From an uncultured bacterium (lineage in GTDB: Bacteria; Actinomycetota; Coriobacteriia; Coriobacteriales; Coriobacteriaceae): a stretch of 64,000 nt of DNA. The stretch is from NCBI GenBank assembly GCA_905215725.1, contig CAJMRD010000001.1, positions 15,436 through 79,435 of the forward strand. The letters are read 5' to 3'. The notes beneath the pieces were generated by a model. That model was not told where the DNA came from. It saw only the letters and a program-made list of their open reading frames with translations, and ran no database searches. Made by a program: the position numbers and the translations under genes. Below, piece by piece: positions 26,381-35,164 of the stretch; within the stretch, counting starts at the first letter, position 1, and every line of letters starts with the position of its first letter.

Positions 26381-26677
26381 ATGGGGAGCAAAAAGCGAGC
26401 CGCCTGGTCAAAGGCAAAAAGCGAGTTTTTGGGCGCTGCTACCGGCGGCGACATGAGCGACCTGTTTGCGCGCGAGGACGAGCGCCGCGATGCCCTGGAC
26501 GCCGAGCGCGATGAGGCCTGGCGCTACAAGTCGTGCGAACGCAAAAACCGTTACGACACGCGCGCCGAGGCCGAGGCCGTTATGGCCGACTGCGAAAACC
26601 ATGGACGGCGTGGTTTGGCCTGCTACAAATGCGAATACTGCGGCGGATGGCACCTGACGTCGCACCCTTGGAAATAG
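26381..26677 (+). CDS. Small zinc-ribbon-like protein of unknown function
   Basis: 98 residues, highly charged. The N-terminus is basic (MGSKKRAAWSKAK). The C-terminus has C-x2-C-x2-C (CYKCEYCGGWHLT), a treble-clef or zinc-ribbon end often seen in small proteins that touch RNA or DNA. An upstream TTG at 26360 is in frame, but ATG 26381 is the likelier start. It is divergent from the acetyltransferase gene. Confidence 0.6.
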   Translation: MGSKKRAAWSKAKSEFLGAATGGDMSDLFAREDERRDALDAERDEAWRYKSCERKNRYDTRAEAEAVMADCENHGRRGLACYKCEYCGGWHLTSHPWK

Positions 26678-26725
26678 GAGCCGCATCGGCACGGCACTAG
26701 CGAAGCCCCGGTAATCACACGCAAG

Positions 26726-27430
26726 CTACGGGCGCGGCGGCACCAAAACGTCGTAGCGAACGGCCTTGCCCGCGAGCTGATAGCCCGGCTTTACGCCGGC
26801 GAGCAACGGGCCCTTCACCGGCCGTTTGATAACGACTTTGCGCGGGTGCACCGCAAGCGCAGCTTCGACCAGCGCCTCCTCATCGGCGCACGGCTGTTCC
26901 AGATGATGCAAGAGTTGGAACTTCTTTTTAACCGCCGCGCTCTTGGTGCGCCCGGGAAACATGGGGTCCAGATACACCACGTCGGGAGCGGCGAGGACAC
27001 CCCGCCCGATCGACTCAGCTACATGGCGAAGACCGGCAATGCTGTCCTCGCCCGCATGTAAGCGCATGCGCGACACGGCTGTCGCAAGCGCCGGATCATC
27101 TGCCGCGCGATCCAAGGCATCCTTGAGGAGCGCCGCGATCACGCAATCCTGCTCATACAGATCGACGGTAAAGCCCGCGGCCGCCAACAGCAGCGAATCC
27201 TCGCCAAAGCCTGCCGTGGCATCAATCGCCCATGGGCTCTCGATGCCTTTTGTGCGCGCAGCCTTTACCAGCAGCTCTTGCTGCAGACGGCCTTGCTTGA
27301 GTCGTGGAAGCATGCGGGCAAAATCGGCTCGCAGCTCCATCGAGCCGTCGGTGAGCGTGAGGCCCTCGGACTTCCCGGTCAGCTCAAGCCCCGCGGCCCG
27401 AGCAACAGAAAAGGGATCGACGACGCCCAT
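26726..27430 (-). CDS. rsmJ: 16S rRNA (guanine-1516-N2)-methyltransferase RsmJ-like
   Basis: 234 residues. The SAM loop is DATAGFGEDSLLLA near residue 69, followed by the acidic YEQD strand and the catalytic-type YLDPMFPGR near 154, all diagnostic of RsmJ, which methylates G1516 in the small-subunit decoding region. The KRP motif near the C-terminus is also conserved. The ATG at 27430 follows AAGGAG; a GTG two codons earlier overlaps that site. Confidence 0.88.
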   Translation of the reverse strand: MGVVDPFSVARAAGLELTGKSEGLTLTDGSMELRADFARMLPRLKQGRLQQELLVKAARTKGIESPWAIDATAGFGEDSLLLAAAGFTVDLYEQDCVIAALLKDALDRAADDPALATAVSRMRLHAGEDSIAGLRHVAESIGRGVLAAPDVVYLDPMFPGRTKSAAVKKKFQLLHHLEQPCADEEALVEAALAVHPRKVVIKRPVKGPLLAGVKPGYQLAGKAVRYDVLVPPRP

Positions 27431-27494
27431 GGGCACTCCTTAACAAGCAAAACGAATACGCGGGGCGCCGTTTATGCCAGCACCCAACCGTCCG

Positions 27495-27638
27495 CTATTG
27501 TCCCACATGCGACATGGCCCACAGCATCGCAATGCAAAGTACCGCCATCAATCCCGTGCACACGGCAGCGATCACGGAATCGCCCATGCGCCTTCCCAAC
27601 GACCGCGGCCCACGCACTTGCCCTGCTCCGTACATCAT
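27495..27638 (-). CDS. Small single-span membrane protein
   Basis: 47 residues beginning with Met-Met, preceded by a very strong AAGGAGG site. A basic N-terminus (GPRSLGRRMGD) is followed by one hydrophobic helix (VIAAVCTGLMAVLCIAMLW) and a short tail. No family recognised. The strong ribosome site and ideal membrane segment argue that it is real although very short. Confidence 0.55.
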   Translation of the reverse strand: MMYGAGQVRGPRSLGRRMGDSVIAAVCTGLMAVLCIAMLWAMSHVGQ

Positions 27639-27866
27639 GACTCCTCCTTGAGACCAGCTCCTTGTTACGGCCTCATCATCGCAGCGCCGCACATGGGCTG
27701 CCATCGATTTGCCTTACAGCTAGCTTTCCTTTTTGAAAGGTTGGACCGTGCAGGCAAGAGACGCTTTCAAACGCATGCATCGCCGCGTTGAACTACAATG
27801 TGCTTCACCATATGTGCAGCACATGAGGTGCGCCAGGTTGGCGTGCTCGTATCGAAAGGACCAGCC

Positions 27867-28268
27867 ATGAGCTCCGCTCGCAAGACTCTCAAAATCCTTG
27901 CCCTCATCTATTTTGTTTTGGGCATTGTCAGCCTCGTCATTGGAATCACCGGCGTCGCGACCGGCAACCTCGATTCCACGTACGGGTCGAACGCCATGAT
28001 CGCTGCGGTCGTACTTGTCGCCAAGGGCATTGTCGATCTTGCCGCAGGCGTTGCGGGCATCAAGGGCGCCAACAAGCCTTCGCAGGTAGACGGCGCATTT
28101 AAGCTCGGTATCGTTGCCGCGGCAGCCACACTCCTCCAGGCCGTGTTCACGCTTCCCGCGCTCGGCGGTAGCTCCGTCAATATCGTCGCCTTTGTCATCG
28201 TGGTGTACGACCTGTTCTTTGTTCAGCAGGCACACGCCGTTAAGGCCGAGAACAAGGACCGCCTGTAA
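27867..28268 (+). CDS. Four-helix membrane protein of unknown function
   Basis: 133 residues with four hydrophobic helices (about 10-30, 45-65, 80-100, 105-125) and short charged ends; no catalytic motif. The start at 27867 has GAAAGGA. Proteins of this size and shape are common in gut actinobacteria without assigned roles. A terminator hairpin follows. Confidence 0.75.
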   Translation: MSSARKTLKILALIYFVLGIVSLVIGITGVATGNLDSTYGSNAMIAAVVLVAKGIVDLAAGVAGIKGANKPSQVDGAFKLGIVAAAATLLQAVFTLPALGGSSVNIVAFVIVVYDLFFVQQAHAVKAENKDRL

Positions 28269-28310
28269 GCGCCCGCTTCTCATAACCTCTGTTGCAGCCA
28301 AGCAACTAAA

Positions 28311-28346
28311 AAGGGCCGATCGCGCATCTCCGCGGTCGGCCCTTTA
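28311..28346 (+). terminator. Terminator after the four-helix membrane protein gene
   Basis: AAAGGGCCGATCGCG (28311-28325) pairs, with one mismatch, with CGCGGTCGGCCCTTT (28332-28346). The T-tract is weak. Confidence 0.7.
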
Positions 28347-28361
28347 CGTTTGCCCAGATAA

Positions 28362-28398
28362 AACCTACCAAAATAAACCTGTCCCTTTTTGGCAGGTT
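28362..28398. repeat. Hairpin repeat family C, copy 2
   Basis: AACCTACCAAAA and TTTTGGCAGGTT enclose the same loop as the copy at 7284. It ends 1 base before the stop codon of the RlmA-like gene. Confidence 0.85.
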
Positions 28399-28399
28399 G

Positions 28400-29215
28400 T
28401 TAGCTGTGGCGGTACTCGGCGATGATGAAGTCGATGTCGGTTTGAAGGGTATCCAAGTTTGCCAGGCGCTCTTTATCGGCAGGGCGCGTGCGGTAGTAGT
28501 ACGGCGTCATCTGGAACACCGCCTCGATGTCGGCCTGAGTCTGAAGCGTAATATTCGCAGATACCCGCTGCGTTCCGACCAACTCGAGCTCGGTGGTCTT
28601 CGGCAGCTTCTCATCGTTAAGGTACGGCGTGTCGTAGAGCACCTCTTTGAGCCCAAAGAGATGACGAGCACCCGGTACCACGGTATAGAGTGAACCCTCT
28701 GGCGCCAGCACGCGGGCAAATTCGCGCTCGTTAAAGGGAGCGAAGAGTTCGGTCACCATATCGAAGGCGCCATCGGCCACGGGGATGTCCTTCATGTTGG
28801 CCACGAAGTAGGTCGCATCGCCGCGCTTGGCGGCAAGGCGTACCATCTCTTTGCCCAGGTCGAATCCATAAGCGTCCACGCCCGGCACCGCGCCCATGGC
28901 GCTGGTGTAGTAGCCCTCGCCGCAGCAAATATCGAGCAGCGTCATGGGACCATTCGTAGACGCGGCGTGCCCAGGCACCTGCTTGCGCGCCAGCTCAACC
29001 ATCGCATCGCGCAACGGCGCGTAGTAGCCGCGGTTCAGAAAGTCGCGACGGCTGCGTGCCTGCGACTTGGGATCGCCCATGGAGTCGCCGCTCTTGGACG
29101 AGCGCAGCAGATATAGATAGCCCTCGCGCGCACGGTCAAACCGGTGTCCGCCCGCGCACACAGCACCGCGTTCGTCATCCACCAGCGGCTCATGGCAAAC
29201 GGGACACAACAACAT
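28400..29215 (-). CDS. RlmA-like 23S rRNA (guanine-N1)-methyltransferase
   Basis: 271 residues. An N-terminal zinc module (CPVC near residue 4, then C and H of VCAGGHRFD) is followed by the RlmA signature AREGYLYLL and a SAM-binding domain with LDICCGEGYYT near 95. These enzymes methylate G745 or G748 in helix 35 of 23S rRNA, affecting macrolide and tylosin sensitivity. The start at 29215 follows CTAAGGAG. The exact target guanine cannot be read. Confidence 0.87.
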   Translation of the reverse strand: MLLCPVCHEPLVDDERGAVCAGGHRFDRAREGYLYLLRSSKSGDSMGDPKSQARSRRDFLNRGYYAPLRDAMVELARKQVPGHAASTNGPMTLLDICCGEGYYTSAMGAVPGVDAYGFDLGKEMVRLAAKRGDATYFVANMKDIPVADGAFDMVTELFAPFNEREFARVLAPEGSLYTVVPGARHLFGLKEVLYDTPYLNDEKLPKTTELELVGTQRVSANITLQTQADIEAVFQMTPYYYRTRPADKERLANLDTLQTDIDFIIAEYRHS

Positions 29216-29271
29216 GGCAACTCCTTAGCGCGGACTACACAACGCCCACCATTGTCGCACGCCTTCCCCAC

Positions 29272-29329
29272 CTAGTCATTGGAGACGTTCTTGAATGACT
29301 AGTCGTTTTAGAACGTCCCCAATGACTAG
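29272..29329. repeat. Hairpin repeat family A, copy 1
   Basis: 20-base arms (29272-29291 and 29310-29329) reading CTAGTCATTGG-GACGTTCT and its complement with one mismatch; the loop holds another GACTAGTC. Copies occur at 41574 and 52872. Confidence 0.9.
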
Positions 29330-29393
29330 TCAATTAGGAGTATCATCGTCTGCGCAAATAAGCACAAAATAGCATGCTAGAGATTGAGAGCGT

Positions 29394-30776
29394 ATGGCTG
29401 ACACCGCATCTAAGCACATTGACATGACCACCGGATCGCTGTGGCGCAATATTCCCCTGTTCGCCTTCCCCGTGGCCGCCACGAGCATCTTGGAGCAGCT
29501 GTCGAACCTCATCGCCACGGTCATCATCGGTAACTTCTCGGGCGACCAGGGAACCCTCGCCATGGCGGCGGTCGGCTCCAATGTTCCGCTTACCAGCCTT
29601 ATGCTCAACCTGTTTATTGGCATATCGCTTGGCTCCAACGTGGTCATCGCCAACGCTATCGGCCGCAACGATCAGAACATGGTCAAACGCGCCGTCCATA
29701 CCTCGATTTTAATGGCGCTCGTGGGCTTTGTCGTCATCGCCCTGGGCGAGATCTTTGCCGAGCCCATGCTCGCCGCGCTCAACGTTCCCGCCGAGACCAT
29801 GCCGCTCGCCTCACTCTATCTACGCGTCTTTTTGCTGAGCATGCCCTCGATCTTGCTCTACAACTTTGAGGCCGCGATCTTCCGCTCCGTCGGCATCACC
29901 CGCATGCCGCTGCAGGCGCTTGCCGTGTCCACCGTCCTCAACATTGGCCTGGACCTCATCTTTGTCCCTGTACTCCACTGGGGCGTCGCGGGCGTCGCCA
30001 TCGCCACCGCCATCGCTTACACCGTCAGCGCCGCTACGCTCTTTATCCGCCTACTCAAGACCGACTCCGTCGTCCGCGTCACCCCACGCGACCTGGCTAT
30101 CGACCCCGTCGCCCTCAAGCGCATCGTCAAGATTGGCCTGCCCGCCGGCATCCAAAGCGCTGTCTTTGCCGTCGCCAACATCATCATCCAGTCTGCCATC
30201 AACAGCCTTGGCACCGAAGTCATGGCCGCATCGAGCGCCGCCATGAGTCTGGAGTACGTGTGCTACAACCTGCTCAACAGCTTTAGCCAGGCGTGCACCA
30301 CCTTTGTGGGACAAAACCACGGTGCCCGCCAGATCGATCGCTGCACCAAAACGCTTAAGGTCTGCCTGGTCGAAGGCGGTATCGTTGCACTCACCACGAT
30401 CATCGTTATTGTCGGCCTGGGACGCGAGATCTTGTCGCTGTTCAACAGCGACCCCAACATCGTCTCGATCGGCTATATCCGCGTATGTTCGATCTTCCCG
30501 GCGTACGCCTTTAGCATGTTCTACGAAAACATGTCGGGCTACCTGCGCGGCTTTGGTATCTCGCTCACGCCCGCCCTCATCACCATGATCTGCGTCTGCG
30601 GCATCCGCTTCTATTGGGTTTTCTGCGTGTTCCCGCACTTCCGCACCTTTGCGAACATCATGATGGTCTACCCCATCAGCCTGGGCACCACGGCGTTCTT
30701 TATGGTCGTGGCGGTACTACTTTGCCACCCGGCACGCACCTATCGCGCCACCCAAGCCAAAGCGACAGCCCGCTAA
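29394..30776 (+). CDS. MATE-family efflux transporter
   Basis: 460 residues, about 12 membrane helices in two related halves. It opens with a short MTTGSLWRNIPLFAFPVAATS lead typical of DinF/NorM-type proteins in Firmicutes and Actinobacteria. The QACTTFVGQNHGAR segment near residue 300 is the conserved second-half MATE signature. It exports drugs or metabolites using Na+ or H+. It is preceded by a family A hairpin. Substrate unknown. Confidence 0.92.
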   Translation: MADTASKHIDMTTGSLWRNIPLFAFPVAATSILEQLSNLIATVIIGNFSGDQGTLAMAAVGSNVPLTSLMLNLFIGISLGSNVVIANAIGRNDQNMVKRAVHTSILMALVGFVVIALGEIFAEPMLAALNVPAETMPLASLYLRVFLLSMPSILLYNFEAAIFRSVGITRMPLQALAVSTVLNIGLDLIFVPVLHWGVAGVAIATAIAYTVSAATLFIRLLKTDSVVRVTPRDLAIDPVALKRIVKIGLPAGIQSAVFAVANIIIQSAINSLGTEVMAASSAAMSLEYVCYNLLNSFSQACTTFVGQNHGARQIDRCTKTLKVCLVEGGIVALTTIIVIVGLGREILSLFNSDPNIVSIGYIRVCSIFPAYAFSMFYENMSGYLRGFGISLTPALITMICVCGIRFYWVFCVFPHFRTFANIMMVYPISLGTTAFFMVVAVLLCHPARTYRATQAKATAR

Positions 30777-30803
30777 ACACCGCACTCAACGCCACGCCAG
30801 TCA

Positions 30804-31670
30804 TTAATTGACAATATGCGAGCTCATATAGTCGATAAAGCGCCTCGTGGCGATGGGCATGGTGTCCCAGCTGCGCCAGGCGGCCACCACGTCGCGCGAG
30901 GGGGCATGCACGATGGGCCGCACACGAATATCGGCTCGCATGCCCTCCACAGTACGACGGTAGAGCATACTCACGCCCAGGCCCTCCTCCACCATCGCCA
31001 TAATGGTGTAGTCGTCGGTGACCTCGCTCGTCACGTGCGGCGACAGCCCATGCGCCGCGAATGCATCGAGCACCAGGCTCTGTTCGCCCTCATCCAGCAG
31101 CACAAACGGCTCGGACGCCAGGTCGGCGAGCGTCACCTTTTCCTTTGCCGCCAGCGGATGCGCGGCCGGCAACAATGCCACCAACTCGTCGTGATAGACC
31201 ACGCGCTTCTCGAGCCCAGCGGTAAATCCGCGCGCCGTAAAGCAAAAGTCAACCACGCCATCGTGCACCCACTGGGCGTTGCGCGTGTAATCGCCCTGCT
31301 TGAGGGTAAAGTGCACGCCCGGATGTAGGGCCCCAAAGTCGCGGATCACACGCGGCAGCACGGTACGACTCACGTTGGTAAACGTCGCGATGCGAATATC
31401 GGTCGACGAAAGCCCCAGCAGCTCCTGGCGCTTGCCCTCGAGCTCGGCCTCGGCGGTCACAATCTGGCGCAGGTACGGCAGATATTGTTTACCGTCGCGC
31501 GTAAGCGACACGCCCTGCTTTCCGCGCTCGATAAGCGTGGTGCCCAGCTCGCGCTCGAGCGCCTTGACAGCCTGGCTCACCGCACTTTGCGTATAGCCCA
31601 GCTCGTCCGCCGCACGTTTCAGGCTGCCGCAATCGACCACCATACAAACAATCTGATACCGCGATGCCAT
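30804..31670 (-). CDS. LysR-family transcriptional regulator
   Basis: 288 residues: winged helix (1-60, GSLKRAADELGYTQSAVSQAVK) and substrate-binding-like domain. The start at 31670 follows TGGAGG. It is divergent from the EamA transporter gene with 158 bases between them, the classic arrangement for a LysR protein controlling an exporter. Effector unknown. Confidence 0.92.
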   Translation of the reverse strand: MASRYQIVCMVVDCGSLKRAADELGYTQSAVSQAVKALERELGTTLIERGKQGVSLTRDGKQYLPYLRQIVTAEAELEGKRQELLGLSSTDIRIATFTNVSRTVLPRVIRDFGALHPGVHFTLKQGDYTRNAQWVHDGVVDFCFTARGFTAGLEKRVVYHDELVALLPAAHPLAAKEKVTLADLASEPFVLLDEGEQSLVLDAFAAHGLSPHVTSEVTDDYTIMAMVEEGLGVSMLYRRTVEGMRADIRVRPIVHAPSRDVVAAWRSWDTMPIATRRFIDYMSSHIVN

Positions 31671-31828
31671 CGTGCCTCCACATCAATGCAGCCGTAAAAC
31701 GTTTTGCCAGGGCTTTTCGCGCCTACTTTAGCGTTTCTTAATCATACTGAAGATACATTCGCTTTACTACATCCACATCTGGGAGCAGAATCCTTTGTAC
31801 GAAACCGTTCTGTAACAAAAGGAGTCCC

Positions 31829-32731
31829 ATGGATCGCAAAAAAGCAATCGCGCTCTCATTTTCCGTTCCCGTCGCATGGGGCTTTTCGTATCCCCTCATG
31901 AAGATCGGTATGGACAGCATGAACGCCACGAGCATCGTCGCGCTACGCTGCATCATCGCCTTTGTGGTCTGCCTGCTGCTCTTCCACAAGCACGCGTTGC
32001 GCATCAACCGCGACCTTATGGTCCGTGCCGCCATCATCGGCGCCATTATGGCAACCGAGCTCACCTGCATGTGCCTGGGCTCCAGCCTCACCTCCGCCTC
32101 CACCGCCGGCTTTTTGCAGAGCCTGACGGTCGTGATCGTGCCGTTTGCCAACGCCGCCCTGCTGCGTCGCGCCCCCGAGCGCAAAGTGCTCGTCGGCACC
32201 GCCATCGTCACCTGCGGTATGTTGTTGCTCTCGGGCGCCGACTTTACCAGCCTGAATCCCGGCGCAATCATCATGCTGCTCTCGGCCTTTATCTATGCCA
32301 GCCACATTATCGTGGCCAAGCGCTTTGTCGAAGAAGTCGACCCGCTGTCCCTGGGCGTTTGGCAGCTGGGCTTTGGCGGCCTGTTCTCGGGCATCGCCGC
32401 ATTCACCTTTGGCGGCTTCACGCTTCCCAGCACGCCCAGCGAGATCGTGGTCGTCGTCGCGCTCGCGCTCATCTGCTCTGCTTACGGCTTTATCACCCAG
32501 ACGCTCGTGCAGCCCCACGTGCCCGCCGAGACCACTGGCTTCGCCTTCTCGCTCGAGCCGGTCTGCTCCGCCGTCTTTTCGTTCTTCCTGGTCGGCGAGG
32601 TCCTGAGCCCCATCGCCTTCTTTGGCGCCGCCCTCATCCTCACCGGCGTCATGGTAGCAACCGTCGAGCTTCCGCGCCTTCGCGCACATGGACAGGCTCG
32701 CATGGCGGGAGCACCCGAGCACGTCTCGTAG
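31829..32731 (+). CDS. EamA/DMT-superfamily transporter
   Basis: 300 residues, ten membrane helices in two EamA repeats (about 8-140 and 150-290). The VAWGFSYPLMKIGMD start and the PVCSAVFSFFLVGE box of the second repeat are typical of RhaT/YdcZ-like metabolite exporters. The start at 31829 follows AAAAGGAG. It is likely controlled by the divergent LysR. Confidence 0.9.
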   Translation: MDRKKAIALSFSVPVAWGFSYPLMKIGMDSMNATSIVALRCIIAFVVCLLLFHKHALRINRDLMVRAAIIGAIMATELTCMCLGSSLTSASTAGFLQSLTVVIVPFANAALLRRAPERKVLVGTAIVTCGMLLLSGADFTSLNPGAIIMLLSAFIYASHIIVAKRFVEEVDPLSLGVWQLGFGGLFSGIAAFTFGGFTLPSTPSEIVVVVALALICSAYGFITQTLVQPHVPAETTGFAFSLEPVCSAVFSFFLVGEVLSPIAFFGAALILTGVMVATVELPRLRAHGQARMAGAPEHVS

Positions 32732-32819
32732 ACCCCGCTCTTCATACAGCCGTGGCATAAAGGCAACCGGTGCGCCTTTACAATAGATGCCAACAAAGCA
32801 TCTGACGTAAAGGAGCCCC

Positions 32820-33545
32820 ATGGACGCCGCGACCCGCGACCGCAACATAGCAACTTGGTTGGGCGATGCGCCGCAGCCGGTACGTGACACTACGAACCAG
32901 CTGCTCGAGCGCATCGCCCTTTTGCGTGCCGAGCAGACCATCTACCCGGCACAAGACGACATCCTCAATGCCCTCGCCTACACGCCGGCCGACCAGGTCA
33001 AAGTTGTCATCTTGGGTCAAGACCCCTATCACGGACCCAACCAGGCCATGGGACTGTCGTTCTCGGTCCCCGCGACGCAAACCAAGCTGCCGCCAAGCCT
33101 GCGCAACATCTATAAGGAGCTCAAAGCCGATCTGGGCTGCCCCATTCCCGCCACGGGAGACCTAACCCCATGGGCACAGCAGGGCGTCTTGCTCCTCAAC
33201 ACTACGCTCACCGTGCGCGAGCATGCCGCCAACTCGCACGCCAGACTGGGCTGGAGCACCCTGACCGACTACGTTATCGAACGCTGCTGCCAGCTGCCCC
33301 AGCCGGTAGTCTTTTTGGCATGGGGCCGCTTTGCCCAGCAGATGGTCGAGGGCAAGCTCGCCGCAACTGGTGCGGGCAAGGCAACCGGTAAGTTCTGCCT
33401 GGCCTCTACGCACCCCTCGCCGCTTTCGGCCAACCGTGCCACGGCAGAACTCCCCGCCTTTATGGGGTCGCGCCCCTTCTCCGCTGCCAATCGGCTACTC
33501 GAACAGCACGGCTCGACCCCCGTCAACTGGACTTGTCTCGGCTAA
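32820..33545 (+). CDS. ung: Uracil-DNA glycosylase (family 1)
   Basis: Removes uracil from DNA. 241 residues with every family 1 motif: water-activating GQDPYHGPNQAMGLSFSV near residue 66, LLLNTTLTV near 127, the Asn-containing pocket, and the HPSPLSANR Leu-loop near 198. The start at 32820 follows AAAGGAG. Single gene ended by a strong terminator. Confidence 0.97.
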   Translation: MDAATRDRNIATWLGDAPQPVRDTTNQLLERIALLRAEQTIYPAQDDILNALAYTPADQVKVVILGQDPYHGPNQAMGLSFSVPATQTKLPPSLRNIYKELKADLGCPIPATGDLTPWAQQGVLLLNTTLTVREHAANSHARLGWSTLTDYVIERCCQLPQPVVFLAWGRFAQQMVEGKLAATGAGKATGKFCLASTHPSPLSANRATAELPAFMGSRPFSAANRLLEQHGSTPVNWTCLG

Positions 33546-33560
33546 CAATCGATACATCAA

Positions 33561-33596
33561 AAACGCGCCCGACGGCTTTCCATCGGGCGCGTTTCC
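33561..33596. terminator. Bidirectional terminator between ung and the SDR gene
   Basis: AAACGCGCCCGA (33561-33572) pairs perfectly with TCGGGCGCGTTT (33583-33594); A- and T-ends allow function in both directions. Confidence 0.85.
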
Positions 33597-34276
33597 TATT
33601 CGGGCCAAATAAATTGCGTGCGGCCGGCCTCGCCGCCATCGATCAACAGGCTCTGCCCGGTCATAAACCGGTTGGTCACGCCCACAAAGTAGATCCACTC
33701 GGCGATCTCTTGGGCGGTGGCCCAGCGTTTAAGCGGCGTGAGCTCCATAATCTGGTTCCACAGGTGCTCGTCTTCCATCACGCAACGGTTGAGCGGCGTG
33801 ATAACGCCACCCGGGTCCACACTGTTGGCGATGGCCTGCGGCGCTAGACGGTTTGCAAGGTTCTTGGTGTAGGCGATAACACCGCCCTTGCTGGCGGCAT
33901 AGGCGGGAAACTCCGATCCCGTATGCCCACTCGCCGACCCCACATTGACCACGGATTTGATAGTCGGCGCCGGCTTGGCGGCAAGCCCCTCCCCCACAAA
34001 GGCATAGCGCTCGGTCACGTTGATGGTGCCACACAGGTTGGCGGCGATGTCGTCGGCCGAATCCTGCGTACCGGCAACGTTCACGATTACCTGAGGCTCA
34101 AGGTCGCCCGGAAACGAGTCCGGCTCGCGGACATCAACGATCAGATGGCGGTAGCGCTCGTGTTCGATCGCCGCCGGCAAAAGATCAAAGCCCACGACCT
34201 CGTGACCTTCATCCAAAAAGCGCTGCACACACGCGGCTCCGATACCGCCCGAAGCGCCCGTGATCAAAACCCGCAT
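33596..34276 (-). CDS. Short-chain dehydrogenase/reductase, NAD(H)-type
   Basis: 226 residues. The nucleotide motif is TGASGGIG (7-14); an Asp at the end of the second strand (VVGFDLL) points to NAD(H) rather than NADP(H). The catalytic Ser is in NVGSASG and the YxxxK in YAASK. Next to a bile salt hydrolase-bearing genome region one could think of a hydroxysteroid dehydrogenase, but nothing in the sequence fixes the substrate. The start follows AAGGAG; the VUT transporter gene lies 9 bases upstream, so the two form an operon. Confidence 0.88.
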   Translation of the reverse strand: MRVLITGASGGIGAACVQRFLDEGHEVVGFDLLPAAIEHERYRHLIVDVREPDSFPGDLEPQVIVNVAGTQDSADDIAANLCGTINVTERYAFVGEGLAAKPAPTIKSVVNVGSASGHTGSEFPAYAASKGGVIAYTKNLANRLAPQAIANSVDPGGVITPLNRCVMEDEHLWNQIMELTPLKRWATAQEIAEWIYFVGVTNRFMTGQSLLIDGGEAGRTQFIWPE

Positions 34277-34285
34277 ACTTGCTCC

Positions 34286-35008
34286 TTAGGCGGTTGCGTG
34301 GCGCTCGAGGTACTCGGAGCCCACATTCTCGCGCTCCCAGCCGCGCACGACCTTGTAGCCCACGGGGCTCAGGAAGACCTCGCACAGCAGCTCGGCGACA
34401 GCGCCGGTCAGCGAGCACATAAGGACCTGCACCCAGGTCCAACCAAAGAATGTGTGGCTCACCACAATGGCAAAGACCAGGTTGTCGATAAACTGGCCAA
34501 CGCCCGTGGACACATAGGAACGGAAGGCAAAGCTCGCAAAGTTATTCTTTTTGAGCATACGGCCAAGCGACTGGTTGAGCGTGGAGTTAACCACGGCAGA
34601 GACGAGCATGGCAAGCGAAGAGCCCAGCACCACGTACCAGGTGCCGCCGATGGTGGCGTTAAGGGCGGTATTGACCTCGATCATGCCCGTGTCGTAGTAG
34701 GCGCCCCACATGCCGGGCGTGAGCGAGCATGCCCAAAAGCACAGGCTCACGGCCAGGTTGACCAGCAGCGCGAGGATAGAGATTTTGATGGATGCCTTGG
34801 CGCCAAAGCGCTTGCAGATCATGTCCTGGCACAAAAACGAGACCCAGCTCACCACAAAGCCGCAATCGAGTGCCAGATACGGCAGGCTGATGAGCTCCTT
34901 GTTGGCCAGCAGGTTCATCATGATGACGCTCACGAAAAACAGCGAAACCGTTGCCGCGGGAATGCTCCGCAACAGGACCTTATAGTCCTCCATGACCTTC
35001 TTGATCAT
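34286..35008 (-). CDS. VUT/YhhQ-family queuosine-precursor transporter
   Basis: 240 residues, six or seven membrane helices. The family is defined by an N-terminal NLLANK segment, the conserved acidic loop with WVSFLCQDMICKRFGAK, and GQFIDNLVFA in the later half. It imports 7-cyano- or 7-aminomethyl-7-deazaguanine (or queuine) for tRNA modification. The start at 35008 follows AAAGGAG, and a compact hairpin with an A-rich tail lies immediately upstream. Confidence 0.9.
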   Translation of the reverse strand: MIKKVMEDYKVLLRSIPAATVSLFFVSVIMMNLLANKELISLPYLALDCGFVVSWVSFLCQDMICKRFGAKASIKISILALLVNLAVSLCFWACSLTPGMWGAYYDTGMIEVNTALNATIGGTWYVVLGSSLAMLVSAVVNSTLNQSLGRMLKKNNFASFAFRSYVSTGVGQFIDNLVFAIVVSHTFFGWTWVQVLMCSLTGAVAELLCEVFLSPVGYKVVRGWERENVGSEYLERHATA

Positions 35009-35014
35009 TATGTA

Positions 35015-35064
35015 CTCCTTTGGTTTTAGGTTTAACGAGCAGGATATCGGACCCGAACTGCTCG
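35015..35064 (-). promoter_or_regulatory. Candidate preQ1-I-like riboswitch upstream of the queuosine-precursor transporter
   Basis: On the minus strand a 7-bp stem CGAGCAG/CTGCTCG (35064-35036) closes a 15-base loop starting TTC, followed by an A-rich tail (TTAAACCTAAAACC) running into the AAAGGAG site. A stem-loop, a UUC at the loop start and an A-rich tail that can pair back to GGGU in the loop are the architecture of class I preQ1 riboswitches. The loop does not match the usual consensus closely. Confidence 0.4.
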
Positions 35065-35164
35065 GACGTCTCGGTCTTGAGACGACGGTGGGTATGATAG
35101 CCGCTCACACGGCATCAGGCAAGCAAACGGCGCGGCAGCCCCGCAGGGCCACCGCGTCGATGCG

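Noticed and set aside
33596..34276. Calling the SDR a hydroxysteroid dehydrogenase
   Set aside because: Bile salt hydrolase elsewhere in the window makes it tempting, but there is no substrate-specific motif and its neighbour is a queuosine-precursor transporter.
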